64,000 nt of DNA. It comes from Cryptomeria japonica. Lineage: Eukaryota > Streptophyta > Pinopsida > Cupressales > Cupressaceae. The notes under the pieces were generated by a model, which did no database searches, had not been told where the DNA came from, and saw only the letters and a program-made list of their open reading frames with translations. The stretch spans positions 151,818,113-151,882,112 of the forward strand of contig NC_081405.1 in NCBI RefSeq assembly GCF_030272615.1, in the 5' to 3' direction. Both the position numbers and the translations under genes were made by a program. Below, piece by piece: positions 11,103 through 22,087 of this stretch (position 1 is its first letter; each line of letters begins with the position of its first letter).

Positions 11103-14100
11103 CTACCCTTGATCTCGCTGATCGTTATTTCGAGAAGGTGGACAACACGCAAGAGGAGCCACATTGAGCACAATAGATGGATCTATCACAAGTTCCAAAC
11201 AAGGATCATGCTCTAATGATGAGTCACTTTGTTCGTTACTAGGAGCTAGGATTAGTGCTTTTGAAAATTTTGTAGATAAATCATTGTCAACATCAACATA
11301 TTCATATTCATCATTAGAAATATTAGGATCCACATTTTCACCATTAACAATATTTTCACCTATTTTTTCATCAAGATTGATAAAAATAGGAGCTCTAATA
11401 GGAATAGAACTTGAACCATCATTTGTCTTAAGAATTTTATGTCTTGGAGAATTATGTTGAACATCTTGTTTAGGAGAACATGGAATCATGTCAAGAGTTG
11501 GTATTTTAGGAGAAGAAATGGTTTGGGAAGAAACTTCACGAGCTCTAGCACGACATCTTCATTGGTGTTCTCTTGCATAATGATTTCTTTTAGTTTTGGC
11601 TGAAAGTTGAGGAGGTTTAGGTCCATCAGGTATAGGCTTCTATTCTTCTTTTAGGGAAGGATGAATGGGTTGAGGTCTTTTAGGTTGGACAATAGGAGAT
11701 GTTGGTTGCTTCTCTTTTTAAGATGAAGGAGGAGGAACCACACCTTATAAAGGAGGAATATGAGGTGTAGGAAGGAGACTGAGTCCATCATGAGGATGAG
11801 GAATAGGTCTACCCTTAGGAGGAATAGCTTGGCACTTGGGGAGGAAGATCATTTCTATCCTTGGGAGGAAGAACATACTCATCTTTAGAAGAAGGAATAG
11901 ATTTTTCCTTAGGAAGAAGAATATCTCTTTCCTTAGGAGAAAGGATAGTCTTCTCTTTAGGAGAAGGAATAGGTGCCTCTTTGGGAAGAAGATTATTATT
12001 TTTCCTTATGAGGAAAAATAATCTTATCCTCAAGAAGGGGTGTATGGTCATCAAGAGGAATGTTAATTGCTCGATTTCTAGGTTTACTCAATGACAAAAT
12101 CATCTCATTTTTCCAATTTTGATATGATCTAAAGAGAGCATCGCTTCTAGGCTGAAGAGGTTGGAATTGTTTGGACCAAAAATAATCAAGACAAATATCT
12201 CCATGCCTCGTTGTAGGTTGATGCATTATATAATTAACAGTTATGATTTCATCATTATGAGGAAATTTCAAATACTTATGAATAGTAGAAGCGATTGCTT
12301 TCATGGAAGAGACCAAGGATGTCCCAAATTCATACGAAATTGATCAGTTGTAGGAATTATAGCAAACTTAACATCTAAACATTTAGTGCCAACATCAATA
12401 GGAAGTGTTATAGGACCAATAGTAGGACAAGAGAAGCCATCAAAAACTTTAACTACCACATCAATATCATCATATATCACTTGATGCAATTGCAAAGTAT
12501 AAAGAAATTCTTCAGTATTCACATTAACCATGCAAGAAGGATCAATAAGTAATACTCTAGAAGGTATACCTTTGATTTTTGCGCTTATGTATAATGGGGC
12601 GATTAGATGCTTTAATGGTCTCACTAGGATCAAATGTGATGCACAAGTCCTTAGGAGGTTCTTGTTGATCTACAAGGTTCACCATATTATTAGATTCAAG
12701 GCCAACATCATTGGGAGAGAAAGAAAGATGACCAGTCTCAATCACATTAGTGGAACAGGATGGTAAAGGATTAGTGAAAATCTGAAGATTTTGATTAGGA
12801 GGAGCTACGGATTTATTTCCTTTATCATTCACACCTGCCACAAATATGGTATTATTATCAATCAAATGATCTTGAATCTTACTTCTCAATGAAAAACACT
12901 TTTCAGTGTCATGACCAGGTTGAAGATGGTATTGACAAATGGATTTAGCATCAAAGTAAGGTGAAGTTGTCTTAGATGGATCAATTGGTTTGATTGGGGG
13001 AAGTTTTAACACATTCCTTTGTAATGACTGAGACATAATTCAATGCAAAGATTCATTCAAAGGAGTAGATTCTTTTTCTCTTTTAAAGTATTTAGACAAA
13101 GGAGACACACTTGTAGTGGTTGCTACGTGAGTGTTGTTGTTGTTGTCATTGAATTTGATGAATCCTTTGTTTGGTTTGAACTTCGCAAATGGTTGTTGAA
13201 CACTATCACCCTTATCACTCGGAGCCATGGAAGGAGATTGCTCTGATAATCGTGAAGTACTACGCACAACTGCGGAAAGGAAGTAAACTTAGTTAAGAGA
13301 AGTTTATCGCTAGTTTATTTTTGTAAATTAGCAATAAAAAATCTTGGAATATCTTGATCAGACACATGAAAAGATATCTAAGAATACAAATGCTTATATC
13401 TACCAATAAAATCATTTACTTTTTCTTTAATGCCCTATTTACAATGCATCAAATCGGTCAAAGTAATTTTAGGACCAATGTTATTATGAAATTGTTGAAT
13501 AAAAGCATTAGCCAATTGTTGAAAAGAGGTAATAGAATAAGGAGGTAAAGAACAATACCATTGCAAAGCTTTGTCCCTTAATGTTCTAGTAAACAATTTC
13601 ACTAACAATCTTTGATAATGAGAAAAGTCACTACAAAAAGTTTGGAATGTTTTAACATGAGTTAAGGGATCACCTTTTCCATTATAAAGTTCCAATTAAG
13701 GGACTTCTACATGTTTGGGAGGGACAAATCTAACAATGTCATTGGATAATCGGCTCGTTGTATCAAATGTGAGCACATTATACTTAGATTGATTCATAGA
13801 AGCTATTTGTTGTTGTAAGGAGGACATTGTTTGAGCTAAACTATTGATGGTAGCTTCGGTAGAAGGATTGAAATTAGACATGTTGGATCGAGAGGGAGGA
13901 GTAACATTGTTAAATGAAGGAAGAGATTGAGAATAAGTAGGTGGGACACTATGGTAGGTAGGTATTGGAGAAGATTGGGTAACAAATTGAATACTCAGAG
14001 TAGTAATAAAGGGATTGTGATTGAAGGAGTTGCCCCCTTGACTAACTTTTATAGGTGGTGTAGGTGATTGGGTAACAAGAGGAACACTCATGGTAGGAGA

Positions 14101-14676
14101 AGAGAAAGAAGAGGTATTTCCCCCATGACTAACACTTGTAGGTATGAAATTTTGTGTAGAGGTAGCCATGATGTTTTATGTGAAGGTGGGAACACTAGCC
14201 ATAGGAGTTGTCAAAGAAATGGAATGATTAACTTGACTAGGAGGTTGTGTAAAATGTAGAGCTTCAACACAACTCTTCATGGACATAATATTAGAATCAA
14301 CAATATGAGCAATACCACGCAAGATATCAACAACATGTTTATCACTTTGAATCATTCTTTTTAATCCTTCAATCAATGGGATAGCTTCACTTTTTGGGTA
14401 TTCTTGACTCATCCATTGTTGAAGATTGCCAAATTGATTATCCATTTTTGCCAATTGGTCAACGGATACCCTAGTTAGTGATTCCTCCTCATCATGAGAA
14501 TTATCAAGAGGATAAACGGAGATATATGTAGGATTAGAAGAACCAACAATATCCTCATTGAAAAAGCTAGCCAAATTAGGCTCTATCTCCTTGGTAATTA
14601 AACCTTGGGCAACCTTAATTCTACAACTTCTTCTCACAGGGATACTATAGGTAGGACTGATAGTAGTAAAATTCAT
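11103..14676 (-). pseudogene. Element A gag-protease polyprotein (degenerate)
   Basis: The N-terminal and capsid parts run in one frame from Met at 14676 to 13435, with only two stops (near 14173 and 13696). 13435-13695 has the retrotransposon-gag signature: YNGKGDPLTHVKTF, then ALQWYCSLPPYSITSF and FIQQFHNNI. After frameshifts, 12896-12937 encodes a C-x2-H-x4-H-x4-C knuckle (CQYHLQPGHDTEKC), and 12301-12633 a retropepsin-like fold whose active-site loop reads IDPSC. A Pro-Lys-Glu repeat follows (11835-12010), then an acidic tail (11103-11489). Gag coats the RNA and protease would process it. No polymerase follows before the 3' LTR. Confidence 0.75.
11835..12010 (-). repeat. 24-bp tandem repeat encoding PKE octapeptides
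   Basis: In the minus-strand reading frame about six degenerate octapeptides follow each other (LPKEAPIP, SPKEKTIL, SPKERDIL, LPKEKSIP, SSKDEYVL, PPKDRNDL). This corresponds to a 24-bp minisatellite inside the element A polyprotein, C-terminal to the protease-like part. The plus-strand frames through it are shadows. Confidence 0.85.
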
Positions 14677-15831
14677 GCACCAAGGGAGGGAAATTGAATT
14701 TTGAATTTTTAAAATCTAAGTTGAATAATGCAAAATTCTAGAAATAAATGATGCAATCTCCTAGGAAATTGAAAATGAAAATTATCTACAAGAGATTGAA
14801 TTTTAAAATTAGGGCCTATTGAAAATAACCTCTTAATTTAAAAATTGAAAATTGAAAGGAAGGAAGATTTAAATTTAAAATTAGGGTTGTCCAAAATTAA
14901 CCTCTTAATTTTAAAATTTAAATTGAGAATTGAAATGTTGAAATTTAGGTTTACTTTCGACCTTAGTGTGACCTAAAATCAATAAAATTTCACAAATCTC
15001 TGAAATTGAGCAGTAAAATATAGTCAAAATAGGCTCTTAAAATTTCAGGAAAAAAGTTCGGGACTGTGTGTAGGGACTAGGTAGCCCCCTCTTGGTCTGA
15101 CCAACTTTTCGCCAAATTTTCCAGGGAAGCAAGATATTGTGATTTTAAAGCGAATTCCAAAAGTATATGGAAATTGGAGATGTCTAGATATGCAAAATCA
15201 AGCCTTGAAGGTCGAAATAGGACACACTTAGGATACGTAATGAAATGATTAATTAAAGGAAGGAGACAAAAAATGACACACTTAAGGTTAATGGCCAAAT
15301 TTATGAGCTTTAGATTTAATTAAATTGATTAAATTCTTAAAGGAAAATTGGAAATTGCACAAGATTGACTTAAATTTAAAAATTAGGGTTTGTTGCATAA
15401 ACTGCTTAATTTTAAAATTTAAATTTGAAAAACTTAAATGTTGTAAGGTGGAATGTGAATTTTGAATTTTAAGAAAGAACTCTAATTTGAAAATTAATTC
15501 AAGATCTACACAATCCACAAGTTCAATTTTAGATTAAAAACTAGGGTGTTTTTTATTTAACCACTTGGTTTTAAAAAAAATTGTTGAAAATTGAGCATGT
15601 AAATGAAAAATTGAATTGTAAAAATTTGAGTTCTTAGATCTGAAATAATTAATCCAACTTAGAAAAATCACAAACTCAATTTTGAATCTAAAAATTAGGG
15701 TTTTTGTGAATTTAACCTCTAATTTTTTTTAAATTGCAAGGAAATTAAACTTGTAATTGAAAATTTGAATTGTAAATTGCGTAACACTTAGATCTGAAAA
15801 TAAAAATCAGAAGTAAGGATAATTCACATCA
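14677..15831 (-). other. Leader of element A with dispersed 50-bp AT repeats
   Basis: Between the primer-binding site and the gag start, a motif of the form AAAATTAGGGTTT, about 8-15 bp, then TTAACCTCTTAATTTTAAAA recurs near 14812, 14878, 15382, 15538 and 15697. No protein is encoded. Short open frames here are chance. Confidence 0.6.
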
Positions 15832-15840
15832 GGTTCACCA
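15832..15840 (-). promoter_or_regulatory. Candidate primer-binding site of element A
   Basis: The minus strand reads TGGTGAACC three bases inside the LTR end at 15844. Element B has the identical sequence at the identical distance, and 59172-59180 has a near copy. The matching tRNA is not assigned. Confidence 0.6.
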
Positions 15841-15843
15841 AAA

Positions 15844-16864
15844 TGTAAAGTGGAAAATTTTGGGCTTAGCAAATTCACCGTGTGGAAGGGAGAAATAACT
15901 AAGTCAATTTTCACTTGGAGGACTTTACATTCAAAAGAGGGGGGGGGGGGGGAGGATCCACTAAATTTACTCACTAATCATACTAGGACTAAATACTAAG
16001 TAGATTGACTGAAATGAAATGTGTTTGACCCTCTTTTGTAAGTTGACTAGTTGAATTAAAATTAAATGCAAGGAATGAAGCCAAATCTAAGAAAACAATG
16101 AGTTGTAAAGTCGGGATTTCGTTGTGCACTGAGATCTAAGAAGTACGAGATGATTTGGAGCTGCTTTGCAAAAATTGCAAAAAGTAGCAGGGACCAGGCC
16201 CCTCTTGGTCCTCTGAGATTTTTGAGTGTCGAAAAGGGTTTTTTTGTCTCTGTGTATGAAGCTTATCTCGAGAGTTACAACTGCATACATGTTTTCTGCA
16301 CACAAAAGAAAAGGGAAATGTGTTGGGAATAGGGGCTTGCCTCCTTGTGAAGTTTTGCTTGCCTCCACGTAGAATCAGGACTTCATGAATTAGAATGATG
16401 ATCTCCTCTTCAATGCTTGAAATCTTGACTCTATTGCTGCTCCAAAGCTTGAAGGAAGACTGAAAATGCTCAATTGCTTTTGAATGCTTGATCTCTTGAA
16501 TGCTTGATAGATGTGTGTTCCCCCGTTAAATGAGAGGGGAATTCCTCTTATATACTTGCCTAAAGGGAAAATGATTTAATTTTCCAACATAAGCCGACAT
16601 AGAGGGGTGTTTCCCACTCAAATTTGAGATGGGTCAAAGGGTCCAAAATGGGTCCCCATTAGGGAGGACCAGGACACCATGCCCTGGTCCTGCCCTATTT
16701 TGGGGTAGGATCAAGGTGGCATGTGAAGTGCACTTTGAGCTAGATTATGTTTTTGACTTGTATGAGCATAATCAGGTCTCTGATCAAGCCAAGGGGCACA
16801 AACACTAAGGCGAAGACCCAAATGCGATAAAAAATTGCAAGGGGTGCAATTTTAGGATGCTACA
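15844..16864 (-). mobile_element. 5' LTR of element A
   Basis: The 1021-bp LTR begins TGTAAAGTGG and ends GGATGCTACA on the plus strand. It contains a G14 run (about 15942-15955) and boxes of GGACCAGG..CCTCTTGGTCC type near 16190 and 16670. It matches 8533-9268. Open frames across it are not genes. Confidence 0.85.
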
Positions 16865-18617
16865 CTACCTAAAGGAGAAAGAAACAACCCATTATATGTT
16901 CTCAAGGTAGCATGACACTCATCATATCTCAACCTATGCCATCCATCTATGAACAAAGTCTCCTATGTGATGACATCAACTTTGCACGAAGGGTCAACCA
17001 TCACACCCATAATAGTTTGACCATTAAGCTTTGCAGGGATGTGTAGAGGAGCAAGCTCTCCAAAATATGGGGCATCCAGAAGGGTGAATGATATATCAAA
17101 TACTTTCGTCTTTTGGCTAGGAGGTGAGATCGGAGTGATAATAACCATGTTAACGTATGGGCCACCATCCGGTAGTGGACCTGAATTTGATGTATAGATA
17201 AAATCAGACGAATGTAGGGAGAAAGGACTTGTGTAAATTTACAACTCACTATTCATTTTGTCAACAAACTTTTTAGATTTATGTTTTTTATCACCAACCT
17301 TTATAGCTCCACCATCGATATGGTCATGGACTATATATCTAAGATGATAACAAGGCTCAATGTCATGACGAGGCACATGATGATATTGGTAAAATTTAGA
17401 GCCATCATACCAATGAGGGTATGGTTTGTTGTCATGCAGAGGTCTAATCTCCAGAAGGGTTATAAGGTTGTTTTTCAATAATCTTTATATTATACTCAAA
17501 ATAGGAATTGTTCAACTTGGTGAAGACCCTATTACATTGTGGTTCCTGTGCAACAACTATCGAAGGAGTAGCTAGGACATTAGCCACAACTTTGTTCTTC
17601 TTAGACCCTTCTATAGACATGCTTATGAAAGTACCCGTACGAGGGTTCAAAGTAGATTCTCTAAACCAAGTTATTGTATGTTGGTAATCAGTGAGTGTAG
17701 AACACAGATTAAAGCAAAGTTCTGATAGCGATTAAGAGATAACTTCTCCCTCAATGCCGATTGTAAATTTTTGATAAACATTCTTTGCAAGTCACTATCT
17801 AGTAGGGAAAAGGAGATCCTGGTAGAGATAGATTGATACCGAGAAATGAAATCTGTAACCTTCTCATTGAATTTTTGTTTATAATGAACAAGGTTGTGAT
17901 GGTGACCCTGCTGCTAATGTTAGCTTGGAACTGTTTGAGGAATAGATCCATAAGTTGATCAAATGTCTGGATGGAGTGATTAGGCAATGAGATATACCAT
18001 TCCAATGTAGTCCCCTTAAGAGAATGCAAGAATGGCTCGAGCAAGACAAAGTTCAGAGTATGATAATCACTACACATGGTCATGAATGAATCAATTTGCA
18101 CATTAGGATCTCCATCACCATTGAAACGATCGAAATTCAATGACTCATCCCCTTGGGGAAGGATGGTATTAAGGATAGTGATATCAAGTGGGCTCTTACA
18201 GTAATAGGTAGGCATCGAAGATTGGCCAGTGACAGACGTAAGGTTCATGAGCTGTAATTGTAATTGTCCCATATTCTGCAATATGGTATTTAAGACAAGA
18301 TTAGTAGGCAGAGGAGGAGGAGGAGGAGGACCACCATGTGCTCCACCACCTCCACTAGCACTAACATGAGGACCAGTACCACCATTAGGGATAACACCAA
18401 TACCTAGACCAATGCTGGCAGAAGTGGTATGCCCTACAACAGAAGTGGAAGTGGAACTGCTAGCCATGCTAGTGTAACCCATGGGAATGGTAGAAGCATT
18501 GGTGCTCGAAATGGTGGAATTGACCATGTGCACTGCCATCTTGGATATGTCAACACCAAGCTGAGAACTATAGGTGTGAAATTGATTATCCTAAAAAGAA
18601 GTACCAACTAAGGGTAC

Positions 18618-18888
18618 ATGATTCTTAACGATCAAGGATAATGGCCACAACATCTCTAGGCCTCTTCTACTGAGATCAACATGTCTCTCAAAGTGTTTGC
18701 AATATTTACAACTTGGGGGAGGACATTCCATTAATTTAAAAAACCCTCAAAATCTCTCAAGTTTTGCTCCAACATATGATTCTTAACGATCAAGGATGAT
18801 GCCCACAACATCTCTAGGCCTCTTATGTCTGATATCAATATGTCTCTCAAAGTGTTTACAACATTTACAACTTGGGGGAGGACATTTT
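18618..18888. repeat. 158-bp tandem duplication in element B
   Basis: Two copies (18618-18775 and 18776-about 18888, the second shortened) share ATGATTCTTAACGATCAAGG, the CATCTCTAGGCCTCTT tract and ACTTGGGGGAGGACATT. The duplication disrupts the gag frame. Confidence 0.85.
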
Positions 18889-18892
18889 ATTG

Positions 18893-19332
18893 GGCTAGGT
18901 CCAATGTTTAATGATCTGCTTCCTGATCCAAATGAATTCAAAGCCTCTCACCTTGTTAGGACCATTTTGATAGGGAGTCCTTCTCCATCTGGTTCACAAG
19001 ATTGAATTACTGAAATAACACCCCCAACGAATTCTCCCCCGTCTTCTCCTCCTGCCATTGATCATGACTCCGTTGTCACTATTGAGTTTGAACAGATTCA
19101 TATGTTCAAGTTTTGCTCCATTATATGAATCTGTTCAAACTCAATAGTGACAACGAAGTCATGATCAATGGCAGGAGGAGAAGATGGGGGAGAATTCATT
19201 GGGGGTGTTATTTCAAGAATTCGATCTTGTGAACCAGATGGAGAAGGACCCCCTATCAAAATGGTCCTAACAAGGTGAGAGGCTATGAATTCATTTAGAT
19301 CAGGAAGCAGATCATTAAACATTGGACCTGGC
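18893..19332. repeat. 210-bp inverted repeat in element B leader/gag
   Basis: The left arm 18893-19103 is the reverse complement of 19123-19332 with few mismatches and a 19-bp spacer. A transcript from either strand could fold into a long hairpin. Both arms derive from the gag N-terminal coding sequence, so one arm is an inverted duplicate. Confidence 0.9.
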
Positions 19333-19616
19333 CAAGGAGGACTGTAGTGATTTGGGGGAAGACTCTTCCTAGCAGTCCTTCTTACAATGACTCCCATGGC
19401 AGTTTGGGTCATAAACAAGATCTACAAAACTTCAACCATGCGACGAGGATGCCGTAAGGATTCTACAACACTTAGTGATAAAGGAAGTTGGTTCAAGGTT
19501 TGTTCAAAGTTGAAGTGCGTTTATGTTTTTTTTCATCTTTAGATTTGAAATGCAATTACAAAGAAAACACTAAAAGAAACGATGATGCAACTGGCTTCAT
19601 GTTGGGTTCACCAAAA

Positions 19617-20769
19617 TGTAGAGGACAAGATTTGTTACCCTCAAAGTGATGAAATTCAAAGAACAAAATGACCTTCACTCCACCTCACTTAAACTGGCGC
19701 TAAAGGTGAGCTAGGGGATGCAAACTACATAGTTAAGCAAATGTACTATAACACAGGGCCTTTGGAGAACTCTGTTAAGCCTCTTTCTTTGGGACGAGCG
19801 CGCGGAACTGGGACACCAACGCAATGCGCTAATGTCTTGTATAGACATGGTACACATACCGTACAATGGGCAAAAACATGACATTACGACCAAAATAACA
19901 ATATTACGATAAGTAAAATAGCAAGTACAAAATGCAAATAGTTAAAGGAAAATGAGAGAGGGTGGAGGAAAATTACAATCGGTTCACGATTAAATCCTCT
20001 AGTAGGGTGAGTTCTCTCCCTCAATCACAAACCTGCACACAAGCAAAGAGAGAAAATGTTGGGGGTTGTGTTTAGAGGCTTGCCTTAGTCAGGCCCCCAT
20101 TTTGGTGTTTCCACCTCCACGAACAACCCAGATAGTAGTAATGATCGAAAGACAAATGATAAAGATATAAGATGGATAGATGGACAAACTAGTGAGTATA
20201 CTAAATAGAAAACAATGGATACAATGCTATGAAATGTGAATGAGAAAGTGGAGATAACTCCCCTTTAACAATGAAGAAGTTGACACTTGAAGGAGTGAAG
20301 TAAAGCACACCAAAACCTCTTGAAGCTGTAATAATGGTGGATAACCAGCACTGGAAGAACTTGTGAGACATATAGAAGATATATCGAGAGCTTAAAAAAC
20401 TCACCAAGTGATCAAGAATCCCTTGTAAAATACCAAAATGCATGAGATATAGCCTTCAAAGAGGAATCTCGACATCGGAGGCCACAAATAAAGGCGTTAC
20501 GAACTCTTTCGAGTGCAAGTGTAACGCTCAAATGGCCACCTACAGACTGACATATTCGCGGGATGCTAGCATGACGTGCGGGCGTCTTCACGATGCACTA
20601 GAGTCCATTGGTCAAACAACTAATATGTTCAATATGAAGCCAAATTCTAAGTTGACAAGGCCAATCCATGTGGATGAAAGAACAATAGGCGACGAATAAT
20701 TTCAATCAACTTAAAGCGAAGGTGCTTCTGTGATGTGGAATTGCACAGGGTGCAATTTACGATGTTACA
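19617..20769 (-). mobile_element. 5' LTR of Gypsy-type element B
   Basis: The 1153-bp LTR begins TGTAGAGGAC and ends ACGATGTTACA on the plus strand. The minus-strand start (TGTAACATCGTAAATTGCAC) resembles that of element A (TGTAGCATCCTAAAATTGCA). The base pairs after it, CTTAC, would be the target duplication. The other end of B is outside or lost, so it cannot be confirmed. Confidence 0.75.
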
Positions 20770-21068
20770 CTTACACTATTTTCACTAGGGAGAAAGTTTG
20801 CAAATACATGGATTTTCCTCTCTCCAAGCAGATATTTGTATCCTTAACCAAATCTTCATTCCATAAAGAAGTGGATTATGAAAACGTTCCATTTTACTAT
20901 TATTCATGTTATTATTCTATATGTACAATGAACATTAATAATGTGAAGTACTAAAAATTTAAAGGTTATAAATAAATATTTAGGTTGAATAGGGTCCTCA
21001 GTCATTTGTAATGAAAAAAGATTAAAACTCAACATTAGACAAGAACAAACAGATAGTGATATTATTTT
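20770..21068. other. Unique spacer between element B and LINE
   Basis: About 300 bp of AT-rich sequence without a recognisable gene or repeat. Confidence 0.4.
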
Positions 21069-21225
21069 ACTGAACAACATTTTTTTTTTTAAGCAAGTGC
21101 TATCAAGGTGGGGATAGCGCCCTATATTAATCAAAACAAATATTACAAAATATATTCGACTGACTCAATATACCTACCAACTCGACGAAACTGAACAAGA
21201 CAAAACAAGACAAAACACAACCAAA

Positions 21226-21801
21226 TTACAATAGCCTTAAAATGATGGTCACCCGCTCTCCCATAGTCGCCACCTTATCAATGCTAGCTTTCGAAAGCCA
21301 ACCATCTTCATTCTGCATCATCCTCCTAAACGGGCCCATGACTGCATTCGTGACCCCAACCCGGAAGACTTCCCAAGCTTCTGCCATAAACTCCTCCTTC
21401 TTGTTCCTAAGGGCTACTGCGGCTAACTGGCCTTCATCCTTTGAATCTGAACACTCTACATCTGACATGATAACAACGAGATTGAAATAGGGGCCTAGAA
21501 TGCTGGCCCACTCCTCTTCCACCTCCAGAACCGCACCACCCACAACCTCCACAACTTCTTCCCTTACAAAACCTACCATTTTCTGCACACATGCTTCCTT
21601 CGATGGCAAAACATCAACCGATAGGCACAAGATGGTTTCATAAATATACCCATCACATCAATGCCTCTCCTCACTAAACACATCCTCTAGCAATCCTTGA
21701 ATGGTGTTTTGACCTTTTGTATCTATATCAAAGAGACACTCGCACTAGGTTTCCAAAGACTCCTCACGAAAAAGACAACTTAGGCCAAACCTATGCACCA
21801 T
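21226..21801 (-). pseudogene. LINE reading frame downstream of RNase H
   Basis: A 192-codon frame from Met at 21801 with two internal stops (the last 134 residues, 21226-21630, are open) lies between the ORF2 end and the LINE tail. It is acidic and probably helical (for example VREEVVEVVGGAVLEVEEEW). It has no catalytic motif I recognise. Plant LINEs usually end ORF2 with RNase H and a short 3' untranslated region, so this is either a lineage-specific third frame or captured sequence. Confidence 0.45.
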
Positions 21802-22087
21802 TTTATCTTCTGGGAAATACTTGCTCCGCCCAGTCTGAACTTTGCTTAAATAGGCCTTACACTTCTAGAATCATCCATCTAACACTCCTAACCCGCCTTC
21901 TCTATTCCTACCGGGTTCTTAAAACCGGGCGCAATCCAATCTAGAAAGGTCGTAGCAACATTTGTCCAGCCTGCGTGAATAAAGTTGATAAGGGAGTACC
22001 TCTCTTATCTCCAAAGACAAATTTTATAATAATACTTCACCCTATCCCTGTCCTTAAGAAATGAGCTCTGTCATTGTTCAGGATATT

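Larger units (their letters stand above)
8533..16864 (-). mobile_element. Pol-less Gypsy-type LTR element A (TR-GAG-like)
   Basis: The 8.3-kb insertion (about 6.9 kb without the later solo LTR) has a 1021-bp 5' LTR, a leader of about 1.15 kb, one gag-protease reading region of about 3.6 kb and a truncated 3' LTR. The flanks are CTACT (8528-8532) and CTACC (16865-16869), a target duplication with one mismatch. I find no reverse transcriptase, RNase H or integrase. Elements with terminal repeats and only gag are known from plants as TR-GAG. They depend on the enzymes of autonomous relatives. A sits inside element B, whose protein reading resumes on the other side. Confidence 0.8.
16865..19616 (-). 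pseudogene. Element B gag-protease region (degenerate)
   Basis: On the minus strand a gag N-terminus (from about 19418) is disrupted by an inverted and a tandem duplication. An open frame of 246 residues (17799-18539) then carries a Gly/Pro-rich stretch with a run of seven prolines from a GGA repeat (about 18315-18331) and the retrotransposon-gag signature (FDRFNGDGDPNVQIDSF, LEWYISLPNHSIQTF, LFLKQFQANI). 17239-17478 holds a decayed CHHC knuckle (YQYHHVPRHDIEPC, first Cys lost). 16963-17148 holds a protease-like segment with VDPSC. The region is cut by element A at 16864 and resumes at 8532. A TGGTGAACC primer-site candidate lies at 19605-19613, three bases inside the LTR. Confidence 0.7.

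Noticed and set aside
20770-20900. Element B target duplication CTTAC
   Set aside because: Only one side is visible, so it cannot be confirmed and is not claimed.
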